Counted from the stretch's first letter, positions 1-5,916 are shown. The stretch is 5,916 nt of DNA from Planctomycetales bacterium (GCA_007122045.1 SKJM01000759.1:1-5916), one strand, 5' to 3'. Numbers and translations are program-made. Notes: generated by a model from the sequence alone, not told the origin.

Positions 1-2063
1 CGCCCGCCCGCCCGCCCCATCGCGGCGCGCTGCTGGGCTGCCAGGGCGGCGGGACCGGGGCTGCCGTCCGGGTTGAGCAGCCCCAGACGAACGAGCACTT
101 CCATCAGGCGCTCCCGCACCCCTGGCTCGTGGAGGTGCGTCTGCTGAAGGTGGTCGATCAGCCCGGGGATTTTCTGGGGAGCGCCGTGGAGGATGCCCAG
201 GTCCAACTCGACGAAATCGAAACCCACGTTCGACTGGCCCGCCGCCTCGCACGCCCGGCGGCCCAGTTCCACGTAGTCCATCGCTGCGGGCAGATCGGGC
301 TGCGCGTACGCCAACTGCTCGATGGCGTGGCGGCGTTCGGGGCTCGCGCCAAGGTGATCCCGCTCGGCCAGGACGCGGGCGAACTGATGCATGGCCGGCC
401 CGTACTGGTAGCTCACCGCCCGGCCGAACGCCACCGACAGGTCTTCGTCGTTGAGCTTCTCGGCCATCACCCGATCGAGACGGTGGACCGGCAGTACGCG
501 GACGTTGACCTGCTCCGGGTCGATGGGCGGCGGTTCGGGCAGCCCGAGCCGGGTCCGAAGTTCCGCGAAGTCATCCTTCCGCTCCGACGCTTCGATGAGC
601 GACTCCAGCGCCAAGACCACCGCGGCGAGTTTGCGCCGCTGCGCCTCGTCGGGGTCGCTGCCGGCCACCTCGCGCGGGCTCCGCCCGCCGAGGGCGCCCA
701 GCGGCAGGTCGGGCCACCGGTCCAGAAGGGCCTCGCGGCCGAACTGCCGGACGGCGGCCCGGACGGCTTCCGGATCGGCGCCGGGCGGAAAGGCGAACTC
801 GGCCTCGAGCAGGTCGATGCTGCGCGACGTTCGACCCACCACTTGCTGCTCGAGGGCGGTCCCCAGGGCCTCGCCGGCCAAGTCGGCCACTTGGCCTTCG
901 ATTTCCGCCCGATGGTCGGCCAGCACGCCCGACACCTCCAGCCGCGCCGGGCGGTCGGTTTGCTTGCCGAACAGCCGGGCGCGGGCGCGGGGGCGGGCGA
1001 GGTTCTGCGGCCCGATCTGGTCGGTGGCCGCCGGGGCGAGGCGGTCGAGCAACAGGAAGGTCACCCGGGGCCGCGGTCCTTCCTCGCCGGGCTCGGGCTC
1101 GGCAGCTTCGTCGGGCAGGGGCAGGCAGCGGCGATCGAGCCCCACGGCCGCCTGGAGCCCCTCGGCGTCGCGGACCTCCCAGACGATTTGCAGCATCTCC
1201 ACACCATCGCCGAGGGGGTCGTTGGCGACGAGCATGGCGCGGGCCTCGGCCTCGACGGCGTCCTCCCAGGGGATATCGAGCGCGGCCAAGCGGCGCAGCG
1301 CCTCGGCCTCGCCTTCCGTGTCGCCCAGGGCGGAGCGGAGTTCCGCCAACCACTGCCACAGCACGGGCTCGCCGGGCCACTCCTCGGCCAGGGCAGCCAC
1401 CTGCTCGGCCGCCCGGTAGAACCGCCCTTTGAGGAACATGGCCATCGCATCGTTCAGCCCGCCGGCCCACGGCGCGTCGTCGGCCGCCGGGGCCTTGGGG
1501 GGCGGGCAGCGCAGGAGGATCGGAATGTCGCGCCGGGCGTGGAGTTGGGCGATCGCCCGGCGCGGGGCTTCGTTCTCGGAACTGACCATGGCTTGCAGCC
1601 GCAGCAGGCCCAAGGCGGCGCCCCAGAGCCCGTGGAACACGGCCACCTGGGCGACGATGCTCATCGCCTCGTACAGGGCGCCGTAGAGCTGCTGGTCGAC
1701 GCACTCCATCGCCCGGTACACGCACTCGGCGGCGCGGCGGCAATCGCCGGCCACGGCGGCGGCGATGGCCGATTCGGCCCAGGCCAGTTGGTTGTTCGGG
1801 TGCGCTTCGAGGAAGCGCGCGGCGTGGGCCGCCAGTTCTTCGGTGCGGCCGGCCCGGCGCAGCAGTTCGGCCCGCATGGCAAGCAGGCACGCGCGGTCGG
1901 GATGCTTCTGGAGCACGTGTTCCGCGTGCCCGAGGGCTGCCTGCATTTGATTGGCTTCGATCATGCGCAGCAGCTTCTGCAGCTCGGGCAGGAGGTCGGC
2001 GCAGCAGAACTTGATCTTCTTGCCCGTGCCGCCGGGGCACAGCGAATAGGCGTCGATCGACAT
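1..2063 (-). CDS. Large SEC-C/TPR-type protein, 3' end outside window
   Basis: No function can be assigned. The frame is open from ATG 2061-2063 to the left edge, giving 687 visible residues, so the stop lies outside. An N-terminal SEC-C-like zinc motif runs from 9 to 21: CPGGTGKKIKFCC. Spacing is that of SEC-C (C-x-C-x8-C-C/H), but the second Cys is Gly11, leaving Cys9, Cys20 and Cys21. TPR-like helical repeats follow at about 40-120, for example HAEHVLQKHPDRACLLAMRA (46-65) and FLEAHPNNQLAWAES (84-98), and again at about 203-262. A Pro/Glu-rich linker lies at 315-332. Around 450-466, W-P-D-L-P then LGGRSPRE resembles the W-x-x-x-P...LGG-x-TPRE motif seen in some SEC-C and MbcA/ParS-like proteins; this likeness is from memory. 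The end seen is Ala/Gly-rich. No signal peptide or membrane helix is evident, so it is probably cytoplasmic. The start is chosen for the conserved-looking MSIDAYSLCPGG beginning; no clear Shine-Dalgarno. TPRs suggest protein-protein contacts. Confidence 0.85.
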   Translation of the reverse strand, partial: MSIDAYSLCPGGTGKKIKFCCADLLPELQKLLRMIEANQMQAALGHAEHVLQKHPDRACLLAMRAELLRRAGRTEELAAHAARFLEAHPNNQLAWAESAIAAAVAGDCRRAAECVYRAMECVDQQLYGALYEAMSIVAQVAVFHGLWGAALGLLRLQAMVSSENEAPRRAIAQLHARRDIPILLRCPPPKAPAADDAPWAGGLNDAMAMFLKGRFYRAAEQVAALAEEWPGEPVLWQWLAELRSALGDTEGEAEALRRLAALDIPWEDAVEAEARAMLVANDPLGDGVEMLQIVWEVRDAEGLQAAVGLDRRCLPLPDEAAEPEPGEEGPRPRVTFLLLDRLAPAATDQIGPQNLARPRARARLFGKQTDRPARLEVSGVLADHRAEIEGQVADLAGEALGTALEQQVVGRTSRSIDLLEAEFAFPPGADPEAVRAAVRQFGREALLDRWPDLPLGALGGRSPREVAGSDPDEAQRRKLAAVVLALESLIEASERKDDFAELRTRLGLPEPPPIDPEQVNVRVLPVHRLDRVMAEKLNDEDLSVAFGRAVSYQYGPAMHQFARVLAERDHLGASPERRHAIEQLAYAQPDLPAAMDYVELGRRACEAAGQSNVGFDFVELDLGILHGAPQKIPGLIDHLQQTHLHEPGVRERLMEVLVRLGLLNPDGSPGPAALAAQQRAAMGRAGG
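3..18 (-). repeat. GGGC tandem repeat with G-quadruplex pattern inside the SEC-C gene
   Basis: On the coding strand, 18 to 3 reads GGGGCGGGCGGGCGGG: four G-runs with single-base C loops. This is a period-4 microsatellite and also meets the usual G-quadruplex pattern. It encodes the Gly/Ala/Arg-rich tail of the visible protein. The tract touches the window edge, so its full length is unknown. Confidence 0.7.
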
Positions 2064-2098
2064 GAGTACACGGCCTGGGTTCGAGGCGTCAACGGGAG

Positions 2099-2168
2099 TG
2101 TCCCGCCTTCGCGGCGGGGCGGGCCGGCGGGAGGGTGCCGGGCGCACGGGGCCGCGAAAGGCGGGACA
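2099..2168. repeat. 70-bp imperfect inverted repeat downstream of atpK (possible terminator or REP-like element)
   Basis: The left arm 2099-2115 (TGTCCCGCCTTCGCGGC) and right arm 2151-2168 (GCCGCGAAAGGCGGGACA) are reverse complements except for one unpaired base. A 35-base G-rich interior separates them. A competing local hairpin exists inside the left arm: CCCGCC at 2102-2107 with GGCGGG at 2113-2118 and a 5-base loop. There is no T-run after either structure, so a standard intrinsic terminator is not shown. The element fills most of the 129-base gap between the ATPase operon and the SEC-C gene. It could end transcription, stabilise the atpK message 3' end, or be a dispersed REP/MITE-like repeat. 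No convincing promoter for the SEC-C gene was recognised in the gap. Confidence 0.7.
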
Positions 2169-2192
2169 GGTATTCAAGTCGGCGGCTCGGTG

Positions 2193-2723
2193 TCAGGCCG
2201 CCGGGATCATTCCAAGGAGGAACACCATGGTCAGGATGCCCACCGTTTCGGCGATCCCCATGGCAATAATGATAAAGGCCAGCCCCTTGCCTTCGCCGTC
2301 GGCAAGGGCCCGGATGCCGGCTACTCCAATCAGGCCCTGCATCCAGGCCGAGAGCATTTCGCCCAAGCCGGTGGCGATGCCGATGCCCAGCAGCAGGCCG
2401 GTATGGACCGGAAACAATTGGGCGTCGTCGACCACCCCGGCCATTTGCCCCATCACGATCATGGCGTAAAAGGTCTGGCTGATGGGCATGCCGACCAGGA
2501 TGATGTACGCGAAGCTCAGGTTGCGCCCGGCGCGTGCTTCCTTGGCCCAGGCGCCGGCGGCGGCCTGACCCGCCATGCCGATTCCCACGGCGCTGCCGAA
2601 GGCCGCCATGCCGAACGCCAGCACGTGGCCCATCTGGCCGAAGAACCCCCCGAGGGTTTCGGCGGCGGCCCACAGCAGGGGCAGGGTGAAGGTGAGCTGG
2701 GAGACCAGCAAGTCCTGTGTCAT
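2193..2723 (-). CDS. atpK: V/A-type ATPase subunit K (double-hairpin proteolipid, c-ring)
   Basis: Rotor-ring proteolipid of 176 aa with two fused helical hairpins. Hairpin 1 spans about 34-97 and hairpin 2 about 106-173. In hairpin 1 the carboxylate is replaced by Gln83 in GMPISQTFY (78-86), matching Gln65 in LPGTQGLY of Enterococcus hirae NtpK. In hairpin 2, Glu159 in MGIAETVGIL (155-164) is the single ion-binding carboxylate (NtpK Glu139). Gln129 in SAWMQG (125-130) matches NtpK Gln110 in SGIAQG, and Ser82 stands for Thr64. A Na+-type site is therefore plausible but unproven. An extra stretch of about 25-30 residues precedes the usual first helix; it includes a hydrophobic run (5-21) and a Glu (22). 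The start is ATG at 2721-2723: it overlaps the atpI stop (ATGA) and has AGGAG at 2732-2736, 8 bases upstream. An upstream in-frame ATG at 2780 lies inside atpI and is disfavoured. It is the last ATPase gene of the cluster; 129 bases follow before the next start. Confidence 0.95.
   Translation of the reverse strand: MTQDLLVSQLTFTLPLLWAAAETLGGFFGQMGHVLAFGMAAFGSAVGIGMAGQAAAGAWAKEARAGRNLSFAYIILVGMPISQTFYAMIVMGQMAGVVDDAQLFPVHTGLLLGIGIATGLGEMLSAWMQGLIGVAGIRALADGEGKGLAFIIIAMGIAETVGILTMVFLLGMIPAA
2720..2723 (-). promoter_or_regulatory. ATGA stop/start overlap atpI-atpK
   Basis: The TGA of atpI and the ATG of atpK share two bases in a four-base ATGA, the classical layout for translational coupling. 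A Shine-Dalgarno AGGAG (2732-2736, minus strand) lies 8 bases before the atpK ATG, within the 3' end of atpI. A strong independent site here fits the need to make many c-ring copies per complex; that purpose is inferred. Confidence 0.85.
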
Positions 2724-4486
2724 GGTGAATGCTCCTGAATCACGTTTTGGGTAAAGGGTCGATAGGCGTATCCGGTCCACTGCATGCCCATGTTGCTGCA
2801 GAACTCGAGCATGTTCAAACGGACGCCGTGCGCGAACATGGCAATCAGCGCCAAGCCGACGTTCAAGCCGTGCCCGAAGACCAGGACGGCACCGGCCACG
2901 GGCCAGAACTCGATGGACCAGGCCATCTCATTAAAGCTTTCGGCCAGTACACTGCTGGCCAGGCCAACGGCCATCAGCCGCACGTAGCTCATCACGTCGG
3001 AGAACGCCGAGAGCATGGACAAGGGAAACTGGGCGACGCCCATGCCCAGCGTCTTGGCGATGTTTCGGCTGGGGGTGGCGAACAGGATGGCCGGCACGGC
3101 ACCGCCGGCGAGCAGGTACGGCCAGGGGACGGACCAATCCAACGGATCGCCGAGCACGAAGTACTTCACCACGCCGTACATGCCCCAGATGAACGCGGCC
3201 CACCCGATCCGGTTGAGAAACCGCAGATCGGGGAAATACCGAACGGCCTGCCAAAGTTGGGCGATGCTCAAATGCACCGCGCCCATGGTGAAGCTCAGCC
3301 ACATCATGAACTCGCGCGAATGGGCTGGTATGAGCGGCTCGTACGGGCGGAAGCCGAAAAACGCGCTGGTCAGGCAACCCCACAGCAACGACACGGCGCC
3401 GACGATCATCAGCAGTTGCGTGAACCGGGCGCCGATCATCTTGGAAACGCGACGGTACGCCAGCAGCGGCACCAACAGCAGCAGGGCCCCGTAGCCGCCG
3501 TCGCTGATGAGCATGGCGGTGAAGATGGGCAGCGCGATCATGAAGGGCACGGAGACGTCGAACTCGCCGTAGCCCGGCGTGGTGCCGAGCATCTCGAACA
3601 ACCCTTCGATGGGCCGGGCCCACCGCGGCGGGCGCACCAGCGTGGGCGGCTGCTCGTCCGCGTCCGGCTCGAGCAGCTCGACGGCCACGGGGAGGTCCTC
3701 CGCGGCCAGCGATTCGGCCAGGGTCGGGGCCGTTTCCGCCGGCACCCAACCTTGCAGGCCGAACAAGTGCTCGTCGGCCGCCGCGCTGTGCAGCGCCCGC
3801 GAGTACTCGGCCTGCTCGGCCAGGCGGGTCCGCTCGGTCTCCAGGGCCGGCGCCAGGGCCGCCAGTTCGTGCAAGCGTTCGGTATCGCGGTGCAGCGCGG
3901 CGTCGATCTCGGCCGCCTCAACCCGGATGGTCGGCGCATCGCGGATGGGCAGCGGCTCGGGGACCGCGTCCTCGGGCAGTTTCATTTCTTGTTTGCCCGC
4001 CCGGGAGGCCACCGCCACGAGCATCTTACGGCCGGGCAGTTCGGTCATCGCCTCGACGCACTCGGCCTCGATTTCGCTGACCAACCTGGCCGGGACGGTG
4101 TAGAACCGCAAGTCGATGCCGGCCTCGCGCAGTTCCCGCACGTGCTCCAGGCGGAGGTTGTCCCAAACGGCGATCTGTTCGAGCTGATGGTGGAGCGTGG
4201 CCAGGCGGTTGCGCCCCTCGGCGGCCCGCCGCTGAATGGCGAGCACCTCGTTGGCGGCCTCCGCGGGCGCCAGGTCGGGGGCAGGGCCGGTGGGAGCTAC
4301 GCCGGAAAGCACCTGCAAGGCCCGCTCCACCGCCCCGAGCCGGCGGGCGCACTTCTCGTCGGGCGCCGCGCGCGACGGGTCGACCGGCACCAGGTGGGCC
4401 GCGCCCAGCCCGCCTAGCGCCTTCAGCAGCCGCTCGCGGTCGGAAGCACGGCCGACCAGGTATACCTTGCACATCGGCACAATCAT
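2720..4486 (-). CDS. atpI: V/A-type ATPase subunit I (membrane stator, a-subunit homologue)
   Basis: Membrane stator subunit that carries the two ion half-channels and faces the c-ring. The product is 588 aa, a little short for the family (usually about 600-660). Residues 1-10 (MIVPMCKVYL) are the typical start. Residues 11-290 are the cytoplasmic arm with coiled-coil stretches around 80-105 and 190-230. The membrane part begins after RPPRWARPIEGLFEMLGTTP (285-304). SDGGYG (328-333) replaces the usual DVGYG, and seven or eight hydrophobic segments lie between about 313 and 555. Arg503 in SDVMSYVRLMAVGLA (496-510) is the essential arginine that interacts with the c-ring carboxylate (Arg735 of yeast Vph1). 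His539, Asn542, His553, Arg556 and Glu561 belong to the conserved GH..N...H..RL...E ending, followed by YRPF (575-578). The ATG start overlaps the atpD stop (ATGA); GGGAG at 4496-4500 sits 9 bases upstream. The stop overlaps atpK in the same way. A longer open frame up to 4909 overlaps atpD and is rejected. Confidence 0.96.
   Translation of the reverse strand: MIVPMCKVYLVGRASDRERLLKALGGLGAAHLVPVDPSRAAPDEKCARRLGAVERALQVLSGVAPTGPAPDLAPAEAANEVLAIQRRAAEGRNRLATLHHQLEQIAVWDNLRLEHVRELREAGIDLRFYTVPARLVSEIEAECVEAMTELPGRKMLVAVASRAGKQEMKLPEDAVPEPLPIRDAPTIRVEAAEIDAALHRDTERLHELAALAPALETERTRLAEQAEYSRALHSAAADEHLFGLQGWVPAETAPTLAESLAAEDLPVAVELLEPDADEQPPTLVRPPRWARPIEGLFEMLGTTPGYGEFDVSVPFMIALPIFTAMLISDGGYGALLLLVPLLAYRRVSKMIGARFTQLLMIVGAVSLLWGCLTSAFFGFRPYEPLIPAHSREFMMWLSFTMGAVHLSIAQLWQAVRYFPDLRFLNRIGWAAFIWGMYGVVKYFVLGDPLDWSVPWPYLLAGGAVPAILFATPSRNIAKTLGMGVAQFPLSMLSAFSDVMSYVRLMAVGLASSVLAESFNEMAWSIEFWPVAGAVLVFGHGLNVGLALIAMFAHGVRLNMLEFCSNMGMQWTGYAYRPFTQNVIQEHSP
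4483..4486 (-). promoter_or_regulatory. ATGA stop/start overlap atpD-atpI
   Basis: The TGA of atpD and the ATG of atpI overlap as ATGA. A moderate Shine-Dalgarno-like GGGAG (4496-4500, minus strand) lies 9 bases upstream, inside the atpD tail. This supports the MIVPM start of subunit I and cotranslation of the D-I pair. Confidence 0.8.
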
Positions 4487-5142
4487 GGCGTGAGGCTCCC
4501 TTCGGTCGGGGGCGCCGACGTCTCGGCGGGTTCCGTGGTCAGGGTCGCACTGAGTTTGCTCTTGGCGATCTTCGAGCGACCCACGGCCGCGGTCATTTCG
4601 TCGCCCAGCTTGATGCGAATCCTGCGGATCGCCTCGCGCGCGTGGGGAATCATGATCTTTTCGAACAGGTTCACGCGCTGGATGATCCGCGTGAGTTCCT
4701 TGTGCAGCAGCGCTTCCTGCTTCCGGAGCACTTCCACGGCGGCCTCGCGCCGGCTCCGCTCCCGCAGGTCGGCCAGCGTCTGGTCCACCCACGGCGGCGT
4801 GCCGAACAGGCTGTAGCGCGCCTCGGGGAAAACGACCTCTTCGAAGACGGGAATCTCCACGCCGGCGATGTTCTTCTTCCCCACCCGCACCTCGCTGGGG
4901 CGCGACCACTGGTCCAGCGGCAGGCCGGCGCGGTCGGCCAGCACGCTCCGGTAGCGGCGGAGCGTGGCCTCGGCTTCGTCGCGGGCCCGCTCCGCCTCGC
5001 GCCGCGCCCGGCCGACGTCGCGCAGCGTCATCTGGAGCTGTTGTTGCTTCAGCTTCAGCATGGGCAGGAACCGTTCGTACCGCGCCAGCGCGTCGCGGTA
5101 TCGCTTCAGTTCAGGTCGGGTGAGTTTGACTTTTGCAGCCAC
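4483..5142 (-). CDS. atpD: V/A-type ATPase subunit D (central rotor shaft)
   Basis: Central-stalk subunit that forms a long antiparallel coiled coil inside the A3B3 head and transmits rotation between head and c-ring. The 219-aa product has the expected plan. An N-terminal helix (about 1-70) opens with KLTRPELKRYRDALARYERF. A central insert (about 85-120) contains NIAGVE (91-96) and ARYSLFGTPPWVDQ (108-121). A C-terminal helix (about 121-195) carries RIIQRVNLFEKIMIP (152-166) and RRIRIKLGDEM (173-183). A Ser/Thr/Pro-rich tail follows Leu197. The central insert and RVNLFEK match the chlamydial type as I remember it. The start is GTG at 5140-5142: an in-frame TAA at 5152-5154 excludes anything longer, and the next Met (residue 28) would remove the first helix. 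No clear Shine-Dalgarno precedes this GTG. Its TGA overlaps the atpI start by ATGA (4483-4486), suggesting translational coupling. Confidence 0.95.
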   Translation of the reverse strand: MAAKVKLTRPELKRYRDALARYERFLPMLKLKQQQLQMTLRDVGRARREAERARDEAEATLRRYRSVLADRAGLPLDQWSRPSEVRVGKKNIAGVEIPVFEEVVFPEARYSLFGTPPWVDQTLADLRERSRREAAVEVLRKQEALLHKELTRIIQRVNLFEKIMIPHAREAIRRIRIKLGDEMTAAVGRSKIAKSKLSATLTTEPAETSAPPTEGSLTP

Positions 5143-5160
5143 GGTGGATGTTTACCGTTT

Positions 5161-5202
5161 CGTCCTTCGTCCCGGGTCATTCGACATTCGTCATTCGTCT
5201 CG
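5161..5202. repeat. Degenerate 7-bp tandem repeat between atpB and atpD
   Basis: Six consecutive heptamers on the plus strand: CGTCCTT, CGTCCCG, GGTCATT, CGACATT, CGTCATT, CGTCTCG. The consensus is CGTCATT (AATGACG on the coding strand). They occupy most of the 66-base gap between the atpB stop and the atpD GTG, in an operon whose other junctions overlap by four bases. From memory, similar AATGACG-type repeats are scattered between genes in planctomycete genomes. No function is known to me. The repeat ends 18 bases before the atpD start, so it is part of the leader for that gene in the message. Confidence 0.75.
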
Positions 5203-5208
5203 GCTTAG

Positions 5209-5916
5209 CTATGCACTCGCTTCGGCCAGTTGCTCTTCGGGCTCGGCGGCCTCCTCGCCGTCGCCGGGCCAGTGTTTCTCGATGATCGCGCGGCGGATGC
5301 CCGTCTCGGCCGGCTCGAAGCACTCGGCCAGGATGTCCCAGCAGCGGTCCAGCGCGTCGAACAGGTGGATGTTCACCGACAGGTCCATCACGCGCTGCTC
5401 GAAAAGGAGTCCGTACTTCAGCAGCTTGCGGTCCCAGTCGGACATTTCGAAGCCCATGTCGCGTTTCTCGCGGCTCTCGCGGCAGAGGGCGTAAAGCTGG
5501 ATGCAGGCGTCCATGATGGCGCGGTGGTCGTCGCGCGACTTGCCGTTGACCTGCTGCTTCAGCCGCGAGAGCGACCCGAACGGCTCGATCCGCCCGTGGC
5601 GCAGGTAGAACTGCCCCTCGGTGATGTAGCCGGTGTTGTCGGGCACGGGGTGGGTGACGTCGTCGCCGGGCATGGTCACGCAGGCCAGCACGGTCATCGA
5701 GCCGGCCCCGTCGAAATCGACGGCCTTCTCATAGCGGCGGGCCAATTGCGTGTACAGGTCGCCGGGGTAGCCGCGGTTCGAGGGGATCTGCTCCATGACG
5801 ATGGAAATTTCCTTCAGCGCGTCGGCAAAGGCCGTCATATCGGTCAGCAGCACCAGCACCCGCTTGCCCTGAAGGGCGAACTGCTCGCCGACGGCCAGGC
5901 ACAGGTCGGGCACCAG
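5209..5916 (-). CDS. atpB: V/A-type ATPase subunit B, C-terminal part (5' end outside window)
   Basis: Non-catalytic B subunit of the soluble A3B3 head of a V/A-type rotary ATPase. Only the last 235 residues are visible. The frame is open to the right edge, so the start and roughly the first 200 residues lie beyond it (chlamydial B is about 440 aa). Family landmarks, counted from the first visible residue, are [12 protein letters not shown] at 19-30, SNRGYPG at 46-52, [20 protein letters not shown] at 81-100 and GSLSRL at 114-119. Arg118 (codon 5563-5565) corresponds to the arginine finger that B places in the catalytic A/B interface. The C-terminal helical domain includes [20 protein letters not shown]. 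After KHWP (214-217) there is an acidic, Ala/Glu-rich tail of 18 residues; my memory of the chlamydial protein is that it ends almost directly after the equivalent KYWP. The stop is TAG, 66 bases before atpD, so the two are probably cotranscribed. Identity is secure; the PVC/Chlamydia affinity rests on remembered sequence. Confidence 0.96.
   Translation of the reverse strand: MVPDLCLAVGEQFALQGKRVLVLLTDMTAFADALKEISIVMEQIPSNRGYPGDLYTQLARRYEKAVDFDGAGSMTVLACVTMPGDDVTHPVPDNTGYITEGQFYLRHGRIEPFGSLSRLKQQVNGKSRDDHRAIMDACIQLYALCRESREKRDMGFEMSDWDRKLLKYGLLFEQRVMDLSVNIHLFDALDRCWDILAECFEPAETGIRRAIIEKHWPGDGEEAAEPEEQLAEASA

Noticed and set aside
571..2040. 489-codon open frame on the minus strand in another frame
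   Set aside because: It overlaps the SEC-C/TPR frame, is extremely Arg/Pro/Gly-rich and has no motif. The overlapping frame has balanced composition, a clear start motif and helical repeats.
2108..2112. Intrinsic terminator at the hairpin 2102-2118
   Set aside because: The stem is strong, but neither strand has a T-run after it, so it is recorded only as part of the inverted repeat.
2172..2177. TTGAAT as a -35 box for the SEC-C gene
   Set aside because: No matching -10 sequence at suitable spacing in the GC-rich stretch that follows; a six-base match alone is not support.
129..2738. 869-codon open frame on the plus strand
   Set aside because: It runs antisense to the SEC-C gene, the intergenic gap and atpK. 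It has low-complexity Gly/Arg/Gln/His composition, no family motif, and ignores real gene boundaries. High GC makes such shadows common.
2724..2780. Longer start for atpK (ATG at 2780)
   Set aside because: The extension is polar, lies inside the atpI 3' end and lacks a ribosome site, while the ATG at 2723 has AGGAG and the ATGA overlap.
2729..4417. 562-codon open frame on the plus strand
   Set aside because: It is fully antisense to atpI, whose identity is certain. Composition is rich in His, Gln, Gly and Arg with no recognisable domain.
4487..4909. Longer start for atpI
   Set aside because: The added residues are an out-of-frame reading of atpD. MIVPM at 4486 is the family start and has an upstream GGGAG.

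Overview
The window comes from a GC-rich bacterial genome and is fully explained by five co-directional genes on the minus strand, read from high to low coordinates: the 3' part of atpB, then atpD, atpI and atpK of a V/A-type (rotary) ATPase, followed by a large SEC-C/TPR protein gene that runs off the left edge. No RNA gene, CRISPR array, insertion sequence or tRNA was seen. The long plus-strand open frames are antisense shadows of these genes.

Organism: the gene order B-D-I-K, with no F, C or G gene in between, is the order I know from Chlamydia and spirochaete operons (E-x-A-B-D-I-K). Several stretches of B and D resemble the chlamydial proteins as I remember them: the B segments [19 protein letters not shown] and [17 protein letters not shown], and the D segments NIAGVE and RVNLFEK. 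The flanking protein starts MSIDAYSLCPGGTGKKIKFC, which I associate with planctomycetes of the Pirellulales type. High GC, a degenerate AATGACG heptad repeat between genes and weak Shine-Dalgarno use at two of the four visible starts fit that group. My best guess is a planctomycete or another PVC-superphylum bacterium, inferred without a database search.

Layout: 5209-5916 is the C-terminal half of non-catalytic subunit B. A 66-base gap (5143-5208) holds a 7-bp degenerate tandem repeat. Subunit D (4483-5142, GTG start) overlaps subunit I (2720-4486) by ATGA. Subunit I overlaps proteolipid subunit K (2193-2723) by a second ATGA. A 129-base gap (2064-2192) holds a 70-bp imperfect inverted repeat with a G-rich loop. 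The SEC-C/TPR gene covers 2063 to the left edge (at least 687 codons).

How they work together: B belongs to the A3B3 head and D is the central rotor shaft. I is the membrane stator carrying the ion half-channels and the essential arginine, and K forms the rotating c-ring. K is a double hairpin with a single ion-binding carboxylate (Glu159). It keeps counterparts of all four side-chain Na+ ligands of Enterococcus NtpK (Ser82, Gln83, Gln129, Glu159), which raises the possibility of Na+ coupling. The SEC-C/TPR protein has no evident link to the ATPase other than orientation and proximity.
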